A stretch of 64,000 nt of DNA from Acidovorax sp. 106. Its GTDB lineage: Bacteria; Pseudomonadota; Gammaproteobacteria; Burkholderiales; Burkholderiaceae_C. A program made the position numbers and the translations under genes. The notes below the pieces were generated by a model. That model worked only from the letters and a program-made list of their open reading frames with translations, was not told the DNA's origin and did not search any database. The stretch covers positions 628,501 through 692,500 of the forward strand of contig NZ_RCCC01000001.1 in assembly GCF_003663825.1 (NCBI RefSeq). The letters run 5' to 3'. Below, one piece after another: positions 47,274 to 57,856 of the stretch (position 1 is the first letter of the stretch; every line of letters starts with the position of its first letter).

Positions 47274-47503
47274 AATACCTGGTCTTGCTCATCGTGCTGG
47301 TGATTGCCGTGGGTGTGTGGCGAAGCAAGCGCGAGTCCGCCCAGCCAGCGCGCACACCGCCCGCAGCCCCGCCCAAGCCACAAGACATGGTGGCCTGCGC
47401 CCACTGCGGCCTGCACCTGCCCTACAGTGACGCGGTCGTACAAAATGGCGTCGCCTATTGCAGCGCAGACCACCTGCGCGCTGGCCCAGCGCTGCGCCCA
47501 TGA
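47270..47503 (+). CDS. PP0621-like small membrane-anchored zinc-ribbon protein
   Basis: A 77-residue protein: N-terminal membrane helix KYLVLLIVLVIAVGVW, a Pro/Ala linker, and VACAHCGLHLPYSDAVV followed by YCSADHLRAG. The CxxC and C pattern with His resembles a small zinc-binding motif of the PP0621 family. It overlaps ypjD upstream and pilS downstream by four bases each (ATGA), so all three are translated in series. Function is unknown. Confidence 0.83.
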   Translation: MKYLVLLIVLVIAVGVWRSKRESAQPARTPPAAPPKPQDMVACAHCGLHLPYSDAVVQNGVAYCSADHLRAGPALRP

Positions 47504-49203
47504 AAGAAGCCCTATTGGCCGACGCCCGGCTGAACACTGCTGACGCGCCCTTTGTACGCCTGTGGCGCGGCTTTCTCACGGGACGGGTGATGATTGCCGT
47601 GGCTCTGCTGGTGCTGCAGATTCTGGGGCAGTTGTTCAACCAGCTCAGCGACCCTGTCTTGGTGGCGGTGTGTGGGGCCTATCTGTGCGCAACCGTCCTG
47701 CTGCGCATTCTGGGGCGCCATGCCCCCCCTGCTGCGGGTACGGGCGTACAGTGGCTTCCGTCCATCGGCGTGGACATTGCCGTGGTCAGCGCCCTGCAGC
47801 TCTTGCACACGGGCACCATGAGTTTCACACCCTTGTTCGGCCTGCCCATCTTGATGGCAGCCGTACTGGGCACCCTGAGCCTGGCGCTGGGCACCACCGC
47901 GGCCGTGACGTTGCTGCTGTTGCTGTGGGCTTGGTGGAGTAACACCCAATCGCTGAGCGACGACACCCAGCGCTACCTGCAAAGTGCGCTGACAGGCACC
48001 GGGTATTTTGTGGTGACCTACTTGGTGCACCAACTTGCCACCCGGCTGGTGGGCGAGCAGGAAGTCGCCCAGCGCAACAAGATGGCAGCGCAGGTGCAGA
48101 CCCAGGTGAGTGCGCTGGTGATTGAGCATTTGAGCGACGGCGTGCTGGTGGTGGACGAAAGCGACGTGGTCCGCATGGCCAACCCGGCGGCCCAAAGCCT
48201 GCTGGGTGAGAGCCAGCACACCCAACTGCCTTTTTCTCTGGGCCGGTGCGAAGGCTGGCAGCCCCTGGTGGACCTAGCACACCGCACGTTTGACAAGGAA
48301 GCCCCCCAAACGGCCGACGTCGCACTGCTGCACCCTGGCGAAAGTCCCACCGGGCTGCATGCACGCACCTGGATGACATCCACCCACGCCGACCCGCAAA
48401 GCCGTGGAGAGCGCCTGTGCGTGATGTTCTTGCATGACCTTCGAGAACTGGAAGCGCGCCTGCGCACCGAAAAGTTGGCCGCCATGGGCCGCATGTCTGC
48501 GGCTGTGGCGCATGAAATCCGCAATCCGCTGGCCGCTATCGTCCAAGCCAACGCGCTGCTGGAAGAAGACCTGCAAGACCCTGGCCAAAAACGACTGGCA
48601 CAAATGGTGCAGCAAAACGCCGACCGCTTGGCCCGCATCGCAGAGGAGGTACTGGACATTGCCCGCGTACAGCACCAGGCCAACCACGCACCGGCCTCCA
48701 CGCTGGCGCTGGATGCCAGCGTGGCCCAAGTGTGGAGCGACTGGTGCGCCCAGGCCCCCGCCAAGCGCCAAGGGCAAATCCTGCTCAACGCACCGATGCT
48801 GCACGTAGAGTTCGATACCGAGCACCTGCGCCGGGTGCTGGTCAACCTGCTGGACAACGCCCTGCGCTACATGGGGCCACATGAAGACTCGCTACTGGTG
48901 CAGACCCGTACCAGTGCGACCGGACAGATTACGCTGCAGGTCTGGAGCGATGGGGCCCCCATGGACAAATCCGTGGAGCGCCACCTGTTCGAGCCCTTCT
49001 TCTCCTCAGAGAGCCGCTCCAGCGGCCTGGGCCTCTATATATGCCGCGAACTGTGCCAAAGGCACGGCGCCTCCATCAGCTACCAGCGCACCCACCGCAC
49101 CACAGCGCGTGGCAACACCGGCGGCAATGCCTTCACCGTGGCGTTCAGGCGCACCACACGCCCCCAAGAAGCCGCCACGCTATTCGACTCCATCGTGATC
49201 TGA
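47500..49203 (+). CDS. pilS: Sensor histidine kinase PilS
   Basis: Membrane sensor of the PilS/PilR two-component system, which controls type IV pilin genes. Start MKEALLADARLNTADAPFVR, 567 residues. Five or six hydrophobic segments lie in the first 190 residues, followed by a PAS-like region (LVIEHLSDGVLVVDESDVVR) and the kinase core with the His box SAAVAHEIRNPLAAIVQANA, N box VNLLDNALRYMGP and SSGLGLYICRELCQRHGASI. It overlaps the PP0621-like gene by four bases and is followed five bases later by pilR. The specific name rests on adjacency to pilR and the topology. Confidence 0.88.
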   Translation: MKEALLADARLNTADAPFVRLWRGFLTGRVMIAVALLVLQILGQLFNQLSDPVLVAVCGAYLCATVLLRILGRHAPPAAGTGVQWLPSIGVDIAVVSALQLLHTGTMSFTPLFGLPILMAAVLGTLSLALGTTAAVTLLLLLWAWWSNTQSLSDDTQRYLQSALTGTGYFVVTYLVHQLATRLVGEQEVAQRNKMAAQVQTQVSALVIEHLSDGVLVVDESDVVRMANPAAQSLLGESQHTQLPFSLGRCEGWQPLVDLAHRTFDKEAPQTADVALLHPGESPTGLHARTWMTSTHADPQSRGERLCVMFLHDLRELEARLRTEKLAAMGRMSAAVAHEIRNPLAAIVQANALLEEDLQDPGQKRLAQMVQQNADRLARIAEEVLDIARVQHQANHAPASTLALDASVAQVWSDWCAQAPAKRQGQILLNAPMLHVEFDTEHLRRVLVNLLDNALRYMGPHEDSLLVQTRTSATGQITLQVWSDGAPMDKSVERHLFEPFFSSESRSSGLGLYICRELCQRHGASISYQRTHRTTARGNTGGNAFTVAFRRTTRPQEAATLFDSIVI

Positions 49204-49208
49204 GAACC

Positions 49209-50711
<1,503 letters not shown>

Positions 50712-50712
50712 C

Positions 50713-51312
50713 ATGGCCGCACCCCCATCGGCAGACCTGTGGGACGGTGGCTGGCACCGCGATGCCGTGCGCCTACCCTCCTCCAACTACGGCCCCCGCC
50801 CTGCGGACGCTAGGCAGTCGGTGGACTTGGTCGTGGTGCATTCCATCAGCCTCCCGCCCGGGCACTACGGCACCGGGGCCGTGCAGCAGTTGTTCACCAA
50901 CACCCTGGACTGGGATGTCCATCCCTATTTCCAGCAGATCCGTGGATTGCAGGTGTCGGCCCACTTCTTTATTGAGCGCAGTGGACGACTGTGGCAGTTT
51001 GTGGACTGCGATCAACGGGCGTGGCACGCAGGCCAGTCGGCCTATCGCGGCAGAACCAACTGCAACGATGACTCGATTGGCATTGAACTGGAAGGGCTGG
51101 AGGGGCATCGTTTTGAGTCTGCACAGTACCTCACCCTGGCAGCGCTTTGCCATGCCTTGGCCGAACGTTACCCCCTGCGCTATCTGGCAGGGCATGAGCA
51201 TGTGGCCCCCGGGCGCAAGCAAGACCCAGGGCCTGGATTCGATTGGCGCAAACTGGCCGAACTTCTCGCCAAAAGCACCCTGGACCTCCCCAGTCAAGTG
51301 CCCCCCACCTAA
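50713..51312 (+). CDS. ampD: 1,6-anhydro-N-acetylmuramyl-L-alanine amidase AmpD
   Basis: Cytoplasmic zinc amidase of peptidoglycan recycling, which in some bacteria affects beta-lactamase induction. Starting MAAPPSADLWDGGWHRDAVR, 199 residues. Family signatures: VDLVVVHSISLPPGHYG with the first zinc His, VSAHFFIERSGRLWQFVDCD, RAWHAGQSAYRGRTNCNDDS, IGIELEG, and LAGHEHVAPGRKQDPGPGFD with the remaining zinc ligands. It starts one base after the pilR stop, so it is in the same message. Confidence 0.95.
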   Translation: MAAPPSADLWDGGWHRDAVRLPSSNYGPRPADARQSVDLVVVHSISLPPGHYGTGAVQQLFTNTLDWDVHPYFQQIRGLQVSAHFFIERSGRLWQFVDCDQRAWHAGQSAYRGRTNCNDDSIGIELEGLEGHRFESAQYLTLAALCHALAERYPLRYLAGHEHVAPGRKQDPGPGFDWRKLAELLAKSTLDLPSQVPPT

Positions 51313-51546
51313 ACCCGACCTGGTTTCAGGTTTAAAAATCGGGGCAGATTCAGGGTAGGATCGCCCCCCTTCCGAAAAGACAAATCAAGCACTGAGCGCC
51401 CCAGCGGGCCAAACCCCGCGACATCCCGCGCTGCCACAAGGTTCAGAGCTCTAAACCGTGTAGTAAAGCGGGTTACGCGCTCTGCGCCACCCCACCACGG
51501 GGTACCAAACGGCCGGTGCCTAGCAACCACACTTCTTCAAGGCACT

Positions 51547-51594
51547 ACACTACTGGTAGTGTCTTGACTACAATCGACACACCATATGTAGCGT
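51547..51594 (+). promoter_or_regulatory. Two NrdR-box-like sites overlapping the nrdAB promoter
   Basis: ACACTACTGGTAGTGT (51547-51562) and ACACCATATGTAGCGT (51579-51594) resemble the NrdR box ACACWATATATWGTGT; the second agrees at 13 of 16 positions, and the first is a near-perfect palindrome with the correct ends. Their starts are 32 bases apart, the three-turn spacing typical of paired NrdR boxes. A -35 TTGACT lies between them (51564-51569), with a weak -10, TGTAGC, 17 bases on, inside the second box. The rest of the 375-base spacer 51313-51687 shows no gene. Confidence 0.75.
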
Positions 51595-51687
51595 GCGACA
51601 GCCAAAACACTGGCGCACCATTCTTGCCTTTGCAGCAGCCCCAGCGGCTGCCCACACACCCCCGTCAGCCCACAGAAGAGGACACCC

Positions 51688-54597
51688 ATGCAAGCTGCTT
51701 TGAACACGCCCGCCACCGCGCACGCCACCCCTGAAGAAGCCGCAGGCGACGCCGCCAACACGGCAGCCAACGCCCAAGGCCACTACCAGATCATCCGGCG
51801 CAACGGCGCGGTCGTGCCCTTCGAAGCACCCAAGATCGCCATCGCTCTGATGAAAGCCTTTTTGGCGGTGCATGGCACCCAAGGCGCAGCATCGGCCAGC
51901 GTGCGCGAGGTGGTGGACGCCTTGACGCAGGGCGTCAGCCGCGCGCTGATGCGCTCGCGCCCCGGCGGAGGTACCTTCCATATCGAAGACGTACAAGACC
52001 AGGTTGAGCTGGGCTTGATGCGCGGTGGACACCACGAAGTGGCCCGCGCCTATGTGCTGTACCGCGAGCGCCGCACGCAAGAGCGCGCCAATCTGGTCAA
52101 GCAACATGCCCCCGCCGTGCCTGTACTCCATGTGCTGGACAACGGCCAGCGCGTCACGCTGGACCTGCACCGCCTGCAGTCCCTGATCGAATCGGCCTGC
52201 GTTGGGCTGGGCAAAGATATCAAGGCGGACCCCATCGTGGCCGAGACCATGCGCAACCTCTATGACGGTGTGCCCATGGACGAGGTGTACAAGGCATCCA
52301 TCCTGGCGGCCCGTACCCTGATCGAGAAAGACCCCGACTACACCTACGCCACAGCACGCTTGCTGCTGCATACCATCGTGCGCGAAGTGCTAGGCCGGGA
52401 CGTCACGCAGGACCACATGGGCGCAGCATACGCCGAGTATTTCCCTCAGTTCATCCAAAAGGGTGTGGACAACGAACTGCTGGATGCACGCCTGCTGAAA
52501 TTCGACCTGGCCCGTCTGGCGGCAGCCCTGAAGCCCCAGCGCGACCTGCAATTCGACTACCTGGGCCTGCAAACACTGTACGACCGCTACTTCCTGCATG
52601 TGCGCAAGAGCCGTATCGAGTTGCCCCAAGCCTTCTTCATGCGTGTGGCCATGGGCCTCTCGCTCAATGAAAAAGACCCGGAAGCCCGTGCCATCGAGTT
52701 CTACGAAGTGCTCTCCAGCTTCGACTTCATGTCCAGCACGCCAACGCTGTTCAACAGCGGCACGCTGCGCTCACAGCTGTCGAGTTGCTACCTGACCACG
52801 GTGCCCGACGACCTGGACGGCATCTACGAATCCATCAAGGAAAACGCCCTGCTGTCCAAGTTTGCGGGCGGCCTGGGCAACGACTGGACCCGCGTGCGCG
52901 CCCTGGGTTCACACATCAAGGGCACCAACGGCGAGTCCCAAGGCGTGGTGCCCTTCCTCAAGGTGGTCAACGATACGGCCGTGGCCGTGAACCAGGGCGG
53001 CAAACGCAAGGGCGCCGTCTGCACCTATCTGGAAACCTGGCATCTGGACATCGAAGAGTTCCTGGAGCTGCGCAAGAACACCGGCGACGACCGCCGCCGC
53101 ACGCACGACATGAACACGGCCAACTGGATCCCCGACCTGTTCATGCGCCGCGTGATGGAAAAGGGCACCTGGACCCTGTTCTCCCCATCCAACGTGCCCG
53201 ATCTGCACGACCTGTTTGGCGCAGACTTTGAAAAGGCCTACGTGGCCTATGAGGCCAAGGCTGCCAGCGGCGAACTCAAGCCCAGCAAGACCTTGCAGGC
53301 GACCGACCTGTGGCGCAAGATTTTGACCATGCTGTTTGAAACAGGCCATCCCTGGATCACCTTCAAGGACGCCTGCAATGTGCGTTCGCCCCAGCAGCAC
53401 GCTGGCGTGGTGCACTCGTCCAACCTGTGCACGGAAATCACGCTCAACACGAGTGACACCGAAACGGCCGTGTGCAACCTCGGCTCGGTCAACCTGCGCC
53501 AGCACTTGAAGGATGGCCAGATCGATCACGACAAGCTGAAGAAAACCATCACGGTGGCCATGCGCATGCTGGACAACGTCATCGACATCAACTACTACGC
53601 CGTAACGAAAGCCCGCGACTCCAACCTGCGCCACCGTCCGGTGGGCCTGGGGCTCATGGCCTTCCAGGACAGCTTGTATGAGTTGCGCATTCCCTACGCA
53701 TCCCAAGAAGCCGTCGAGTTCGCCGACAAGTCGATGGAAGCCATCTGCTACTACGCCTACTGGGCATCGACCGAGCTGGCCAAGGAACGCGGCCAGTACT
53801 CCAGCTACAAAGGCTCGCTGTGGGACCGCGGCATCCTGCCCTTCGACACACTGGACATGCTGGCGCAAGCCCGTGGTGGCTATGTGGAAGTGGACCGCTC
53901 GGCCACACTGGACTGGGATGCGCTGCGCAAGAAGATTGCACAGGACGGCATGCGCAACTCCAATTGCGTTGCCATTGCGCCTACGGCCACCATCTCCAAC
54001 ATCATCGGCGTGGATGCCTCGATCGAGCCATCGTTTGGCAATCTGTCGGTCAAGTCCAATCTGTCGGGTGAGTTCACCGTGATCAACGGCGGCCTGGTGC
54101 GCGACCTCAAGCGCCTGGGCCTGTGGGACGACGTGATGATCATGGACCTCAAGCACTTCAAGGGATCGCTCCACCCCATCGACCGCGTGCCCGCCGACAT
54201 CAAGGCGCTGTACTCCACCGCTTTCGAAGTGGAACCGAAGTGGCTGGTGGAAGCGGCCTCGCGCCGCCAAAAGTGGATCGACCAGGCCCAGAGCCTGAAC
54301 ATCTACATGGCCGGTGCATCGGGCAAAAAGCTGGACGACACCTACAAGCTCGCATGGGTGCGTGGCCTCAAGACCACCTACTACCTGCGCACGCAAAGCG
54401 CGACACACGTGGAAATGAGCACCGTGAATACGCGCCAGCTCAATGCCGTCTCGTCCGGTACCGAAGGCACTTCGGCCCACGGCGCGCAAGCCCACAGCAA
54501 CGCACCCGAAGCCTCTGCCGCAACCACATCAGCAGTGCCAGCCACCGACGTTCAATTCACGGCGATTGACGACGTGGCTTGCGAGGCGTGCCAGTAA
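51688..54597 (+). CDS. nrdA: Ribonucleoside-diphosphate reductase, alpha subunit (class Ia)
   Basis: Large subunit of aerobic ribonucleotide reductase, which makes deoxynucleotides; 969 residues. An ATP cone is at the N-terminus (IIRRNGAVVPFEAPKIAIAL). The catalytic domain includes LSSCYLTTVPDDLDGIYESI with the first redox Cys, HSSNLCTEITLNTSDTETAV with the active-site Cys, then NCVAIAPTATISNIIGVDAS. The C-terminal swinging arm ends VACEACQ with the Cys pair for thioredoxin. A long N-terminal extension, before the cone, is rich in Ala/Thr. A strong hairpin separates it from nrdB. Confidence 0.97.
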   Translation: MQAALNTPATAHATPEEAAGDAANTAANAQGHYQIIRRNGAVVPFEAPKIAIALMKAFLAVHGTQGAASASVREVVDALTQGVSRALMRSRPGGGTFHIEDVQDQVELGLMRGGHHEVARAYVLYRERRTQERANLVKQHAPAVPVLHVLDNGQRVTLDLHRLQSLIESACVGLGKDIKADPIVAETMRNLYDGVPMDEVYKASILAARTLIEKDPDYTYATARLLLHTIVREVLGRDVTQDHMGAAYAEYFPQFIQKGVDNELLDARLLKFDLARLAAALKPQRDLQFDYLGLQTLYDRYFLHVRKSRIELPQAFFMRVAMGLSLNEKDPEARAIEFYEVLSSFDFMSSTPTLFNSGTLRSQLSSCYLTTVPDDLDGIYESIKENALLSKFAGGLGNDWTRVRALGSHIKGTNGESQGVVPFLKVVNDTAVAVNQGGKRKGAVCTYLETWHLDIEEFLELRKNTGDDRRRTHDMNTANWIPDLFMRRVMEKGTWTLFSPSNVPDLHDLFGADFEKAYVAYEAKAASGELKPSKTLQATDLWRKILTMLFETGHPWITFKDACNVRSPQQHAGVVHSSNLCTEITLNTSDTETAVCNLGSVNLRQHLKDGQIDHDKLKKTITVAMRMLDNVIDINYYAVTKARDSNLRHRPVGLGLMAFQDSLYELRIPYASQEAVEFADKSMEAICYYAYWASTELAKERGQYSSYKGSLWDRGILPFDTLDMLAQARGGYVEVDRSATLDWDALRKKIAQDGMRNSNCVAIAPTATISNIIGVDASIEPSFGNLSVKSNLSGEFTVINGGLVRDLKRLGLWDDVMIMDLKHFKGSLHPIDRVPADIKALYSTAFEVEPKWLVEAASRRQKWIDQAQSLNIYMAGASGKKLDDTYKLAWVRGLKTTYYLRTQSATHVEMSTVNTRQLNAVSSGTEGTSAHGAQAHSNAPEASAATTSAVPATDVQFTAIDDVACEACQ

Positions 54598-54607
54598 CCA
54601 CAACCAT

Positions 54608-54637
54608 GCAGCACACCGACCCCAATTGGTGTGCTGC
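54608..54637. promoter_or_regulatory. Strong hairpin in the nrdA-nrdB spacer
   Basis: GCAGCACACC pairs exactly with GGTGTGCTGC (ten bases) around a ten-base loop, 11 bases after the nrdA stop. No T run follows, so it is not a classical terminator. A role in mRNA processing or in tuning the nrdA/nrdB ratio is possible. No protein-coding frame of note is in the 134-base spacer. Confidence 0.6.
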
Positions 54638-54731
54638 GCATGTGCTGTGAAGCAACAAATCGTTGCTGCATAACGCTTCAGTGCTTTCCTTTTTGCAGCA
54701 CTGCTTTCATAATCCGAACACTGGAAAATCT

Positions 54732-55904
54732 ATGCTGACCTGGGACGAAGAAGTCAAGCCCTCATCGCAAAATCAAACGGACGGCGGTCTGCAAAACAAC
54801 CGCCAGGCAGAGCAGTCTCCGCTGCCTTCTGAGTCCACGACACCGCAGCCTGCAAACAGTGCACAGCAGGCCCCTGCTGCCACACACCGCCGTGTCAATG
54901 CAGCAGACAAGCGCATCATCAACGGCCAGACGGACGTCAACCAGCTGGTCCCATTCAAGTACAAGTGGGCTTGGGAAAAATACCTCGCCACCTGCGCCAA
55001 CCACTGGATGCCGCAAGAGGTGAACATGACGCGCGACATCGCGTTGTGGAAAGATCCGAATGGGCTGACCGATGACGAGCGCCGCATCATCAAGCGCAAC
55101 CTCGGCTTCTTTGTGACCGCCGACTCGCTGGCCGCCAACAACATCGTGCTGGGCACCTACCGCCACATCACTGCGCCTGAATGCCGCCAGTTCCTGCTGC
55201 GCCAGGCGTTTGAAGAAGCCATCCACACCCATGCCTACCAGTACATCGTGGAGTCGCTGGGCCTGGATGAAAGCGAAATCTTCAACGCGTACAACGAAGT
55301 CCAGTCCATTCGTGACAAAGACGAGTTCCTGATTCCCTTCATCGAAGCGATCATGGATCCGAACTTCCACACCGGTACGCTCGAAACCGATCAGACACTG
55401 CTCAAGTCCCTGATCGTTTTTGCCTGCCTGATGGAAGGGCTGTTCTTCTACGTCGGATTCACTCAGATTTTGGCGCTGGGTCGGCAGAACAAGATGACCG
55501 GCGCGGCCGAGCAATACCAGTACATCCTGCGCGACGAGTCGATGCACTGCAACTTCGGCATCGACTTAATCAACCAGCTGAAGCTGGAAAACCCACACCT
55601 CTGGACCCCAGAGTTCAAGGCCGAGATCAATGCCCTGTTCATGAAGGCCGTGGAACTGGAATACCGTTACGCCGAAGACACCATGCCGCGTGGCGTGCTG
55701 GGCATGAATGCGTCGATGTTCAAAGGCTACCTGCGCTACATCGCCAATCGCCGCGCCACCCAGATCGGCCTGGAGACCCTCTTCCCGAACGAAGAGAACC
55801 CCTTCCCATGGATGAGCGAGATGATCGATCTGAAGAAGGAACGCAACTTCTTTGAAACCCGGGTCATCGAGTACCAGTCGGGCGGTGCCCTGTCTTGGGA
55901 CTGA
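54732..55904 (+). CDS. nrdB: Ribonucleoside-diphosphate reductase, beta subunit (class Ia)
   Basis: Small radical-carrying subunit, 390 residues from [20 protein letters not shown]. All expected metal ligands and the radical Tyr are visible: Asp in TADSLAANN, Glu/His/Tyr in [11 protein letters not shown], Glu in [12 protein letters not shown], and Glu/His in [10 protein letters not shown]. This is the tyrosyl-radical diiron (class Ia) form. The first 55 residues are a variable Gln/Ser/Pro-rich extension. It follows nrdA after a hairpin-bearing spacer. Confidence 0.97.
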   Translation: MLTWDEEVKPSSQNQTDGGLQNNRQAEQSPLPSESTTPQPANSAQQAPAATHRRVNAADKRIINGQTDVNQLVPFKYKWAWEKYLATCANHWMPQEVNMTRDIALWKDPNGLTDDERRIIKRNLGFFVTADSLAANNIVLGTYRHITAPECRQFLLRQAFEEAIHTHAYQYIVESLGLDESEIFNAYNEVQSIRDKDEFLIPFIEAIMDPNFHTGTLETDQTLLKSLIVFACLMEGLFFYVGFTQILALGRQNKMTGAAEQYQYILRDESMHCNFGIDLINQLKLENPHLWTPEFKAEINALFMKAVELEYRYAEDTMPRGVLGMNASMFKGYLRYIANRRATQIGLETLFPNEENPFPWMSEMIDLKKERNFFETRVIEYQSGGALSWD

Positions 55905-56017
55905 TCAGATCAGATCGCGCACTTTCGGCCATGGACGCTTACACCACACCCCGCCCACAAGTCCCCTCACAGAAGGGGCTCGGCGATGGTGTTCCCGTAT
56001 TCATGGTGATGGAGCTC

Positions 56018-56048
56018 AAGAAGCGTCCATCACCATGGATCGCTTCTT
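56018..56048. promoter_or_regulatory. Hairpin upstream of the histone-like gene
   Basis: AAGAAGCG-TCCAT and ATGGA-T-CGCTTCTT pair with a single bulge around CACC. It lies 51 bases before the histone-like gene's ATG and 113 after nrdB. No T run follows. It may end nrdB transcripts by a processing route or act in the leader of the next gene. Confidence 0.5.
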
Positions 56049-56099
56049 GTCCACTGCAGACAGGAAGTGCTCTTTGCTAATTGACCCAAGGAGAACATG

Positions 56100-56768
56100 A
56101 TGGCAACTGCGAAAAAACCGGCCGTAAAGAAAGCCGCCCCTGTGAAGAAGGCTGCTGCTCCAGCGAAGAAGGCTGCTGCTCCAGCGAAGAAGGCTGCTGC
56201 TCCAGCGAAGAAGGCTGCTGCTCCAGCGAAGAAGGCTGCTGCCCCAGCGAAGAAGGCTGCTGCTCCAGCGAAGAAGGCTGCTGCTCCAGCGAAGAAGGCT
56301 GCTGCCCCAGCGAAGAAGGCTGCTGCTCCAGCGAAGAAGGCTGCTGCTCCAGCGAAGAAGGCTGCTGCTCCAGCGAAGAAGGCTGCTGCTCCAGCGAAGA
56401 AGGCTGCTGCTCCAGCGAAGAAGGCTGCTGCTCCAGCGAAGAAAGCTGCTGCTCCAGCGAAGAAAGCTGCGGCTCCAGCAAAGAAGGCTGCTGCTCCAGC
56501 GAAGAAGGCTGCTGCTCCAGCGAAGAAGGCTGCTGCTCCAGCGAAGAAAGCTGCTGCTCCAGCGAAGAAAGCTGCTGCTCCAGCAAAGAAGGCTGCTGCT
56601 CCAGCAAAGAAGGCTGCTGCTCCAGCGAAGAAGGCTGCTGCTCCAGCAAAGAAGGCTGCTGCTGCAAAGAAAGTGGTGAAGGCTCCTGCCGTGACTGCAG
56701 CCCCTGCTGCTCAAACCACACTGAACCCCCAAGCTGCTTGGCCATTTCCTACAGGCTCCAAGCCCTAA
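56100..56768 (+). CDS. Histone H1-like DNA-binding protein with heptad repeats
   Basis: A 222-residue Lys/Ala/Pro protein. It starts MATAKKPAVKKAAPVKKAAA (the second of two adjacent ATGs, with AGGAG six bases before it), then about 24 copies of the seven-residue unit AAPAKKA, and ends with the non-repetitive tail KKVVKAPAVTAAPAAQTTLN and QAAWPFPTGSKP. Lys-Lys spaced every seven residues is typical of bacterial H1-like nucleoid proteins (AlgP/HctB style), which bind DNA without a defined fold. The coding repeats are almost identical at DNA level. A strong terminator follows. Confidence 0.9.
   Translation: MATAKKPAVKKAAPVKKAAAPAKKAAAPAKKAAAPAKKAAAPAKKAAAPAKKAAAPAKKAAAPAKKAAAPAKKAAAPAKKAAAPAKKAAAPAKKAAAPAKKAAAPAKKAAAPAKKAAAPAKKAAAPAKKAAAPAKKAAAPAKKAAAPAKKAAAPAKKAAAPAKKAAAPAKKAAAPAKKAAAPAKKAAAAKKVVKAPAVTAAPAAQTTLNPQAAWPFPTGSKP
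56154..56657 (+). repeat. 21-bp coding tandem repeat, about 24 units
   Basis: The unit GCTGCTGCTCCAGCGAAGAA plus G, with only single-base changes (CCA/CCC, GCG/GCA, AAG/AAA), lies inside the histone-like gene. Because 21 is divisible by three, insertion or loss of units keeps the frame, so copy number probably varies between strains. All six frames stay open here, which explains long false frames on both strands. Confidence 0.93.
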
Positions 56769-56793
56769 GGAATTTGCGCTTTACCAAGCCCAA

Positions 56794-56819
56794 CCCGGTG
56801 CCCTGCACCGGGTTTTTTT
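56794..56819 (+). terminator. Intrinsic terminator of the histone-like gene
   Basis: CCCGGTGC pairs exactly with GCACCGGG (eight bases, extendable to ten) around a CCT loop, followed by seven T. It starts 26 bases after the stop codon. Confidence 0.92.
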
Positions 56820-56927
56820 ATGCCCAAACACTAAGAACCTGTTCTAAAAGCGAGGCTGTGCGTGCCAACGCCCGCTCTCAAAGTAGTGGGGCGCGCTACA
56901 TCAACAGCGCGCCATGGCATTACGACC

Positions 56928-57833
56928 TCAGGCGTATTCTGCCGGGGAGAAATCCAGGGTGTAGTTCTGCGGGCCGCGCTGCGCAATCTTGAGCGCCCCC
57001 ACCCGGTTACCCAACTCGGCACAGCGTACGAGCGGCCAACCCTGCTCCAAGCCGAACAGCAACGCACCGCGCCACGCATCGCCACAACCCGTGGGGTCCA
57101 CCACCGCCGCAGGCTGAGCAGGTGCCACACGGGTGCATTCGCCGGCCACCCACACATCCACCCCCTCGGCTCCCAGCGTGACGACCAAGCCCTGTACCTT
57201 GCGCGAAATGTCCGACAGACTCAGGCCCGTGCGGTCGCACAGCATCTTGCCTTCATAGTCGTTTACCGTGACCCAAGTCGCCTGCTCGATGAACTGAGAC
57301 AGCTCAGCACCATTGAACATGGGCAAGCCTTGGCCTGGATCGAAAACGAAGGGGATACCCGCCGCCACAAACTGTGCTGCGTGCTCAAGCATGGCATCGC
57401 GACCGTCCGGCGAAATGATGCCAAGCCGGATCCGAGGATCCGCAGTGATGCGGGTCACATGCGCCTGCATCATGGCCCCTGGGTGAAATGCCGTGATCTG
57501 GTTGTTGTCACGGTCGGTCATGATCATGGCCTGCGCTGTGTAGGTGCCATCCACCTGCTTCACAAACTGGTCGCTGATGCCCAAAGCCGACAGGCGCTGC
57601 AGGTACTCAGCACCATCCGTTCCCAAGGTGGCCATCGGCAAAGCCTCGCCACCCAGCAGCTTCAGGCTGTAGGCGATATTGCCCGCACACCCCCCAAAGT
57701 CACGGCGCAAAGACGGCACCAGGAAGGAGACGTTCAAGATGTGCAACTGGTCCGGAAGGATCTGCTCCGCAAAGCGCCCCTCGAAGGTCATGATGGTGTC
57801 GAACGCCAGAGAACCACAAATGAGAGCAGCCAT
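56928..57833 (-). CDS. PfkB-family carbohydrate/nucleoside kinase (adenosine kinase-like)
   Basis: Sugar or nucleoside kinase of the ribokinase fold, 301 residues from MAALICGSLAFDTIMTFEGR. Signatures: FGGCAGNIAYSLKLLGGEAL (first PfkB motif), LGTDGAEYLQRLSALGIS, and VVDPTGCGDAWRGALLFGLE with the catalytic Asp (second PfkB motif). The overall sequence recalls bacterial adenosine kinase-like proteins; the real substrate is not shown. It is the last gene of a minus-strand block, 23 bases after the DUF3426 gene. Confidence 0.88.
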   Translation of the reverse strand: MAALICGSLAFDTIMTFEGRFAEQILPDQLHILNVSFLVPSLRRDFGGCAGNIAYSLKLLGGEALPMATLGTDGAEYLQRLSALGISDQFVKQVDGTYTAQAMIMTDRDNNQITAFHPGAMMQAHVTRITADPRIRLGIISPDGRDAMLEHAAQFVAAGIPFVFDPGQGLPMFNGAELSQFIEQATWVTVNDYEGKMLCDRTGLSLSDISRKVQGLVVTLGAEGVDVWVAGECTRVAPAQPAAVVDPTGCGDAWRGALLFGLEQGWPLVRCAELGNRVGALKIAQRGPQNYTLDFSPAEYA

Positions 57834-57856
57834 AGGAAACAATCAAAAAAGAAGAA

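Noticed and set aside
56154..56657. Possible CRISPR array
   Set aside because: The repeats are direct, 21 bp, without spacers, and clearly code for a Lys/Ala/Pro heptad.
56016..56745. Two long frames on the minus strand and one more on the plus strand over the histone-like gene
   Set aside because: The 21-bp tandem repeat keeps all frames open, so the Leu/Ser-, Gln/Ser- and Cys/Ser-rich products are artefacts.
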